From NCBI GenBank assembly GCA_014239005.1, contig JABAAA010000062.1, positions 1-7,023 on the forward strand: a stretch of 7,023 nucleotides of DNA. Direction: 5' to 3'. The DNA is from Alphaproteobacteria bacterium. Its GTDB lineage: Bacteria; Pseudomonadota; Alphaproteobacteria; JABAAW01. Shown here piece after piece: positions 5,566-7,023 of this stretch (position 1 is the first letter of the stretch; each line of letters opens with the position of its first letter). Position numbers and translations under genes: made by a program. The notes beneath the pieces were generated by a model. That model did not search any database. It was not told the origin of the DNA and worked only from the letters and a program-made list of their open reading frames with translations.

Positions 5566-7011
5566 ATGGCGATCTCCGTTCTCATGCCTGCCCTTTCTCC
5601 CACCATGACGGAGGGCGTGCTGGCACGTTGGTGCGTCAAGGAAGGGGATGCCGTCGAGTCGGGGACAGTGCTGGCGGAAGTGGAAACCGACAAGGCGGTC
5701 ATGGAGATCGAATCCATCGAAGAGGGCATCGTCGAAAAACTGCTCGTCGAAGCGGGAACGAAGAACATCAAGATCAACACTCCGATCGCCATCATCGCAG
5801 ACAACGACGAATCTAACGACCAAGATGACGACCAAGCTGACAACGAACAGACCTCCGTCACTCCACCCCCCGTATCGCAGCAAACATCGCAGCAGCAAAA
5901 AACAAAACAAGAGGTGAGGAAAAACCCCCAAGAAGACACAAAAGAGGCAACGCAAAAGGAAACGCAGCAAGAGATCGAACAAACAGCAGAATCCAGGACA
6001 GAACTTAAGACAGAACCTGTCGTGCGAGCCAGCTCGCGTCAAAGCGTACGAGAAGCCTTGCGCGATGCCATGGCAGAAGAGATGCGTCGCGACGAACGTG
6101 TCTTTTTGATGGGCGAAGAAGTGGGACAATACCAAGGCGCCTACAAGGTGAGCCAAGGGTTGCTGGAAGAGTTCGGCGAAGAACGCGTACGCGACACCCC
6201 GATAAGCGAAATGGGCTTTAGCGGCATCGGCGTGGGCGCGGCTCTGGCGGGCTTGCGTCCGATCGTCGAGTTCATGACCTTCAACTTCGCTATGCAAGCC
6301 ATCGATCACATCGTCAACTCCGCTGCCAAAACCCGCTATATGTCAGGAGGAAACTTGCGCTGTCCGATCGTCTTTCGCGGACCCAATGGTGCTGCGGCGC
6401 GCGTCGCCGCCCAACACTCGCAGTGCTACGCCAGCTGGTACGCGCACTGCCCGGGCTTGAAGGTGATCGCACCTTACTCGTCGCGCGATGCAAAGGGGCT
6501 GCTGAAAGCAGCGGTGCGCGACGACAATCCCGTCGTCTTTTTGGAAAACGAAATCCTCTACGGACAAGAGTTTCCTGTCGCCGACAGCGAAGAGCTGATC
6601 CCGATCGGCAAGGCAGCCCTGCTGCGAGAAGGAGGAGATCTAACCCTCGTCTCCTTTTCGCGCATGGTCGGATTGTGCCTCGAAGCCGCAGAAAAACTGC
6701 AGGCACAGGGAATCTCCTGCGAGGTCGTCGACTTGCGATCCTTGCGACCGATCGACACGCCATGCTTGTTGCAATCGCTGCAAAAGACCAACCGCATGCT
6801 GGTCGTCGAAGAAGGATGGCCATTCGCCGGCATCGGCAGCGAGATCGCCGCGTCCTTGAGCGAACAAGCTTTCGATTGGCTCGACGCCCCCATCACCCGT
6901 ATCTCCGGCGAGGATGTCCCCATGCCTTACGCCGCCAACCTCGAAGCACTCGCGCTGCCTTCGGTCGAAAGCATCTGCAGCAAGGCGCGCGAGATCTGCA
7001 ACAAGGCATGA
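5566..7011 (+). CDS. pdhB: pyruvate dehydrogenase E1 component subunit beta with N-terminal lipoyl domain
   Basis: A 481-residue fusion. Residues 1-78 form a lipoyl domain with the modified Lys43 in [12 protein letters not shown]. Residues 79-153 are a Gln/Thr/Glu/Lys-rich flexible linker. From about 154 comes the E1-beta transketolase fold: [18 protein letters not shown] at 182-199 with ThDP-contacting Glu185, [16 protein letters not shown], and the active-site His284 in [11 protein letters not shown], then the C-terminal domain. A lipoyl domain on E1-beta is a known alphaproteobacterial trait; elsewhere it is on E2. The linker replaces the usual Ala/Pro-rich hinge with polar residues and contains small internal duplications. 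The ATG is fixed by the lipoyl domain start; the upstream ribosome-binding site is poor. Confidence 0.97.
   Translation: MAISVLMPALSPTMTEGVLARWCVKEGDAVESGTVLAEVETDKAVMEIESIEEGIVEKLLVEAGTKNIKINTPIAIIADNDESNDQDDDQADNEQTSVTPPPVSQQTSQQQKTKQEVRKNPQEDTKEATQKETQQEIEQTAESRTELKTEPVVRASSRQSVREALRDAMAEEMRRDERVFLMGEEVGQYQGAYKVSQGLLEEFGEERVRDTPISEMGFSGIGVGAALAGLRPIVEFMTFNFAMQAIDHIVNSAAKTRYMSGGNLRCPIVFRGPNGAAARVAAQHSQCYASWYAHCPGLKVIAPYSSRDAKGLLKAAVRDDNPVVFLENEILYGQEFPVADSEELIPIGKAALLREGGDLTLVSFSRMVGLCLEAAEKLQAQGISCEVVDLRSLRPIDTPCLLQSLQKTNRMLVVEEGWPFAGIGSEIAASLSEQAFDWLDAPITRISGEDVPMPYAANLEALALPSVESICSKAREICNKA
5818..5841 (+). repeat. 12-bp duplication in the pdhB linker
   Basis: GACCAAGATGAC followed by GACCAAGCTGAC, one mismatch, encoding DQDD and DQAD just after the lipoyl domain. 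Confidence 0.7.
5941..5970 (+). repeat. imperfect 15-bp duplication in the pdhB linker
   Basis: Two 15-base blocks encode KEATQ and KETQQ. They are diverged and rich in simple codons, so chance similarity in a low-complexity linker cannot be excluded. Confidence 0.4.
5995..6018 (+). repeat. imperfect 12-bp duplication in the pdhB linker
   Basis: AGGACAGAACTT then AAGACAGAACCT, encoding RTEL and KTEP at the end of the linker. Confidence 0.5.
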
Positions 7012-7023
7012 CACTGTCGACAC
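7008..7023 (+). CDS. start of the next pdh operon gene, possibly E2
   Basis: An ATG overlaps the pdhB stop as ATGA, followed by codons for T, L, S and T before the window ends. In this operon type the next gene is often the dihydrolipoamide acetyltransferase (E2), but five codons cannot show that. The call rests on the overlap and context only. Confidence 0.35.

Noticed and set aside
5521..6309. Minus-strand open frame of 262 codons opposite pdhB
   Set aside because: Its composition (Leu/Phe/Cys runs) is the complement of the pdhB polar linker; no family resemblance.

Overview
The window reads as chromosomal housekeeping DNA from a moderately GC-rich alphaproteobacterium. Three things support this: the pyruvate dehydrogenase E1-beta carries its own N-terminal lipoyl domain, an FtsB/DivIC-like gene sits directly in front of pdhA, and a SUF iron-sulfur run ends in sufC-sufD-sufS-sufT order. 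I would not name a genus from this sequence.

Layout. Positions 1-3901 on the minus strand hold a four-gene SUF run, in transcription order sufC (ATPase), sufD (scaffold), sufS (cysteine desulfurase) and a SufT/DUF59 (MIP18-family) gene cut by the left edge. A 178-base divergent spacer (3902-4079) carries a good candidate suf promoter, with a perfect TTGACA on the minus strand, followed by three exact 13-bp repeats in the presumed suf leader. From 4080 the plus strand carries a small FtsB/DivIC-like membrane coiled-coil gene, pdhA, pdhB, and the first codons of a further gene overlapping the pdhB stop by ATGA. There is no gene-free stretch above 300 bases and I see no RNA gene, insertion sequence or CRISPR array.

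How the genes work together. SufS supplies persulfide sulfur, the SufC/SufD pair (with a SufB that is not encoded here) builds Fe-S clusters, and SufT helps maturation. The PDH operon makes the E1 heterotetramer that feeds acetyl groups to E2. The two halves are plausibly linked because lipoyl synthase, which makes the lipoyl group for PdhB Lys43, is itself an Fe-S enzyme. That link is general knowledge, not shown by the window.

What is unusual. Short tandem repeats recur across the window. Inside reading frames the clear arrays have periods of 12, 15 or 24 bp and sit in loops, linkers or N-termini (SufT twice, SufC, PdhA, PdhB linker). Outside frames, at gene junctions and in the suf leader, the periods are 13 or 14 bp. 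At the sufD/sufS boundary the repeats appear to have pulled apart what was once an ATGA stop/start overlap. This looks like a genome tolerating frequent microduplication, filtered by reading frame. A second oddity is the absence of sufB next to sufC.
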